Below, piece after piece: positions 41,308 through 43,506 of a stretch of 43,506 nt of DNA. Location of the stretch: contig CADEDT010000008.1 of NCBI GenBank assembly GCA_902826145.1, positions 1 to 43,506 of the forward strand, given 5' to 3'. Under the pieces are notes generated by a model. It saw only the letters and a program-made list of their open reading frames with translations, was not told the origin of the DNA and did not search any database. The stretch's first letter is position 1. Every line of letters starts with the position of its first letter. Source of the stretch: an uncultured Caulobacteraceae bacterium. GTDB taxonomy: Bacteria > Pseudomonadota > Alphaproteobacteria > Caulobacterales > Aquidulcibacteraceae. The position numbers and the translations under genes are program-made.

Positions 41308-43506
41308 ATGTTTCGCAGGCTCCGCGTTAAACTCACGGTCCTCTACGCGGGGTTGTTCTGTCTTGCGCTCTTGCTGATCGGCGCGACCGCTTACTTCGTC
41401 ATCGCCGGCAACACGCAGCGTCTCGCACAACAGCAATTGGCGAACACCAGCCGCGTCTTCCAGCACGTGTGGAATGTCCGGCTCGCGCATTTGGAAGATT
41501 CGGCGCTGCGCACAGGACGCACGCCAGGCTTAGCGGACGCCATCGAAGCTCGCGATGACGCGAGCATACGCGCGCGATTGGCGGAACTACGTTCGCTGGC
41601 GCAGACCGATATAGCGTTTTTGGTAACACGCGAAGGACTGGTCATCAGCGAAACGGGCGCAAGCTCTTCAGTGTCCCCCGGCTTGCAACTGGCGCTCACT
41701 AGGTCATCCGCAACGCCGGGGCTACTGACCGAAAGCGGCGTTCTATATCAAGCGGCCGCCGCCGCAATGCCAGGCGGTCATGGATGGATCGTCACGGGCG
41801 TTCGGTTGGGCGACGAGCAGATGAACGATCTGCGCGCGCTTTCGCCTATTCCATTGCAGGCGACCGTCGTCGCGCGCATGCGCGACGGTTGGGGTGACAG
41901 CACTGATCCAGATCGTGGCGTACTCGACTCGTTCATTCATCAGTCGTTGCAGAGCGAAGGTGAAAGCGCTCAGCGCCTCCGCGCGTCAACCGGCGATGCC
42001 ATAGCGCTCGTCGCTGCAATGCCATCGCTCGACGGCACGCAGGCAGTGCTCTTGTTGCGGCACTCTCTGTCGAGCGGACTTTCGCCGTACGGCACGCTGT
42101 TCAATACGCTGGTCGCGATCGGCCTCGTTGGCGTCATTCTGCTCATTGCCGGCACCTGGTTCTTGGCGCGTGGAATAACTCAGCCGCTCTCCACGCTTGA
42201 AGCGGCAGCGCGGAAGCTACGCGAAGGCGTCTACGAAACTGTCGTTGTGGGCACAAAAGATGAGCTTTCTCGGCTAGCCGAGAGCTTCAATGCGATGACC
42301 GGCGCCATCCGTGAGCGCGAGCGGCGGATTACGCAGCTGGCGTTCCACGACGGTGAAACGCGCTTGCCGAACCGGGTTGCGATGGAACGCAAGCTGAACG
42401 CAGCGGCGCGCCCTGAGCGGCTATACCTTGCGGCGATCGGTGTCGACCGTTTCGCGCACGTGCGCGGCGCTATCGGTTACGCTCTTGCAGGCGAGCTTGT
42501 GCGCCAACTCGGCGGGCGCCTCGCCCACCTCGCGCCCAATGCGCCGATGGCTCGGCTTTCGAGCGATGTGCTTGGCGTGGCCTTTATTGCAACGAGTGAA
42601 GCGGACGCCCTGAAGCGCGCAGATGCGCTCATCGCGAATCTTGAGCAATCAGTATCTCTCAACGAGCAAGTCATCGACGTGCACATTACGATTGGCATCG
42701 CGCAGCCGGCGGGCAAAGACGAAACGCCGGCGGCGATGATCGAGCGCGCGTCGATCGCGCTGGATCAAACGCGGCGGCGCGGCCAGAAGGCGGGCATGTA
42801 CGACGAAGCCGCATACGGCGATCCGGCGCGCAATCTCTCGCTGATGGGCGAGATGCGGAAGGCGCTGGAGACGGGCGCGATCTATCTGGCGCACCAGCCC
42901 AAGTACAATTTCCGCACCGGCCGCATCGATAGCGCCGAGAGCTTGGTGCGCTGGCGCCATCCGGCACGAGGCAACATCTCGCCGGATTTGTTTGTGCCCA
43001 TGGCGGAAGAAACCGGCCACATTCGTGCGTTGACGGAATGGGTGCTTGAGCGGGCGATCGCGGATCAGAAGTCTCTGCACGCCGCTGGATTCCCGCTAAA
43101 GCTGGCGGTCAACATCTCAGCGCGACTCTTGAGCGACACGGACTTTGCCAAGCGCGCTGCGGCGTTGGCGCGGCAAGCGGCGCATCAGCTCTGCTTCGAA
43201 ATCACGGAAACGGCTGTTATCGACAATCCGGTCGCGGCGCTTGAGAATATCGAGCTGTTTGCATCGAGTGGCGTGCACGTGGCGATCGATGATTATGGAT
43301 CAGGCCTCTCCTCCCTCGCCTATCTGAAGCAGCTGCCGGCGCACGAGCTGAAGATCGACAAGCTGTTCGTGCAGAACATCACGTCGAGTCAGCGGGATGC
43401 GCTGCTGGTGCGCTCCACAATCGACCTGGCTCACGGCCTAGGGATGAACGTGACGGCAGAGGGCGTTGAGACGCCGGCGGCGTTCGCGCTGCTCCCAAGC
43501 AGGAAC
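41308..43506 (+). CDS. Membrane GGDEF/EAL cyclic-di-GMP protein (3' partial)
   Basis: 733 residues to the window end; the frame is open there, so the C-terminus is missing. ATG 41308 opens MFRRLRVKLTVLYAGLF. A first helix at about 9-33 and a second near 268-290 (LVAIGLVGVILLIAGTWFLA) flank a periplasmic sensor; a HAMP segment follows (LARGITQPLSTLEAAARKL). The GGDEF domain is degenerate: SSDVL (418-422) replaces the signature. The EAL domain looks active: E544 in AESLVRW, NISAR, EITETAVID, DDYGSGLSSLAYLKQL, KIDK and TAEGVET. A c-di-GMP phosphodiesterase is therefore the likely activity. Confidence 0.9.
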   Translation, partial: MFRRLRVKLTVLYAGLFCLALLLIGATAYFVIAGNTQRLAQQQLANTSRVFQHVWNVRLAHLEDSALRTGRTPGLADAIEARDDASIRARLAELRSLAQTDIAFLVTREGLVISETGASSSVSPGLQLALTRSSATPGLLTESGVLYQAAAAAMPGGHGWIVTGVRLGDEQMNDLRALSPIPLQATVVARMRDGWGDSTDPDRGVLDSFIHQSLQSEGESAQRLRASTGDAIALVAAMPSLDGTQAVLLLRHSLSSGLSPYGTLFNTLVAIGLVGVILLIAGTWFLARGITQPLSTLEAAARKLREGVYETVVVGTKDELSRLAESFNAMTGAIRERERRITQLAFHDGETRLPNRVAMERKLNAAARPERLYLAAIGVDRFAHVRGAIGYALAGELVRQLGGRLAHLAPNAPMARLSSDVLGVAFIATSEADALKRADALIANLEQSVSLNEQVIDVHITIGIAQPAGKDETPAAMIERASIALDQTRRRGQKAGMYDEAAYGDPARNLSLMGEMRKALETGAIYLAHQPKYNFRTGRIDSAESLVRWRHPARGNISPDLFVPMAEETGHIRALTEWVLERAIADQKSLHAAGFPLKLAVNISARLLSDTDFAKRAAALARQAAHQLCFEITETAVIDNPVAALENIELFASSGVHVAIDDYGSGLSSLAYLKQLPAHELKIDKLFVQNITSSQRDALLVRSTIDLAHGLGMNVTAEGVETPAAFALLPSRN

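Noticed and set aside
1..43506. CRISPR arrays, tRNA or rRNA genes, insertion sequences, attachment sites
   Set aside because: No repeated spacer pattern, no cloverleaf or rRNA-like segment, no transposase motif and no flanking repeats were seen by eye.

Overview
The window is GC-rich, densely coding chromosomal DNA of an alphaproteobacterium. The strongest taxonomic evidence is the complete alphaproteobacterial general stress response locus at 36.9-40.4 kb (a PhyK-like HisKA_2 kinase, an EcfG-type sigma factor, the NepR anti-sigma factor and PhyR). A CX14CX2C QueE, a TonB-dependent receptor and Caulobacter-style gene organisation also fit. My guess is Caulobacterales/Hyphomonadaceae, but this is inferred from gene content only. 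I saw no rRNA or tRNA gene, CRISPR array, insertion sequence or phage.

Layout. 1-4.6 kb: the end of a BatA/DUF4159 and von Willebrand-like membrane protein pair. 4.6-7.6 kb: a class III cyclase-like/AAA/TPR protein with a degraded cyclase active site. 7.6-13.2 kb (minus strand): a LuxR-type regulator, an unrecognised 296-residue protein and a 1215-residue protein joining a DyP-type peroxidase to a cytochrome P450. 13.3-19.0 kb: a Crp/Fnr regulator, a TPR protein with a membrane-anchored partner, and a secreted HExxH protein. 19.0-25.6 kb: GNAT, MFS, SDR, two META-domain lipoproteins, pirin, a response regulator and small envelope proteins. 25.6-27.0 kb: queC-queE (7-deazaguanine synthesis). 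27.3-30.0 kb: a TonB-dependent receptor followed by a clear intrinsic terminator. 30.1-34.9 kb: a response regulator, then distal valine catabolism (mmsA, a small membrane protein, 3-hydroxyisobutyryl-CoA hydrolase, a CHRD protein, mmsB). 35.0-40.7 kb: a general stress response island. 40.8-43.5 kb: a PCu(A)C copper chaperone and a GGDEF/EAL protein cut by the window end.

Two things stand out. First, the DyP-P450 fusion has good DyP catalytic motifs (Asp404, His564) and a P450 heme loop (Cys1148). Its I-helix lacks the usual acid/threonine pair, and its Cys loop resembles that of CYP74 hydroperoxide-metabolising P450s. No ferredoxin or reductase gene is nearby. A two-heme enzyme working on peroxides or lipid hydroperoxides is a reasonable hypothesis. 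Second, six EcfG-type promoters (GGAAC-N16/17-CGTT, or TGTT in two) lie between 35.1 and 40.5 kb. They precede phyR, nepR-ecfG-phyK, the superoxide dismutase operon, a DUF883 protein, a DUF1328 protein and an entericidin-like lipoprotein that is too short for most gene callers. Four of them form two back-to-back divergent pairs. The stress regulators and several of their likely targets are therefore packed side by side.
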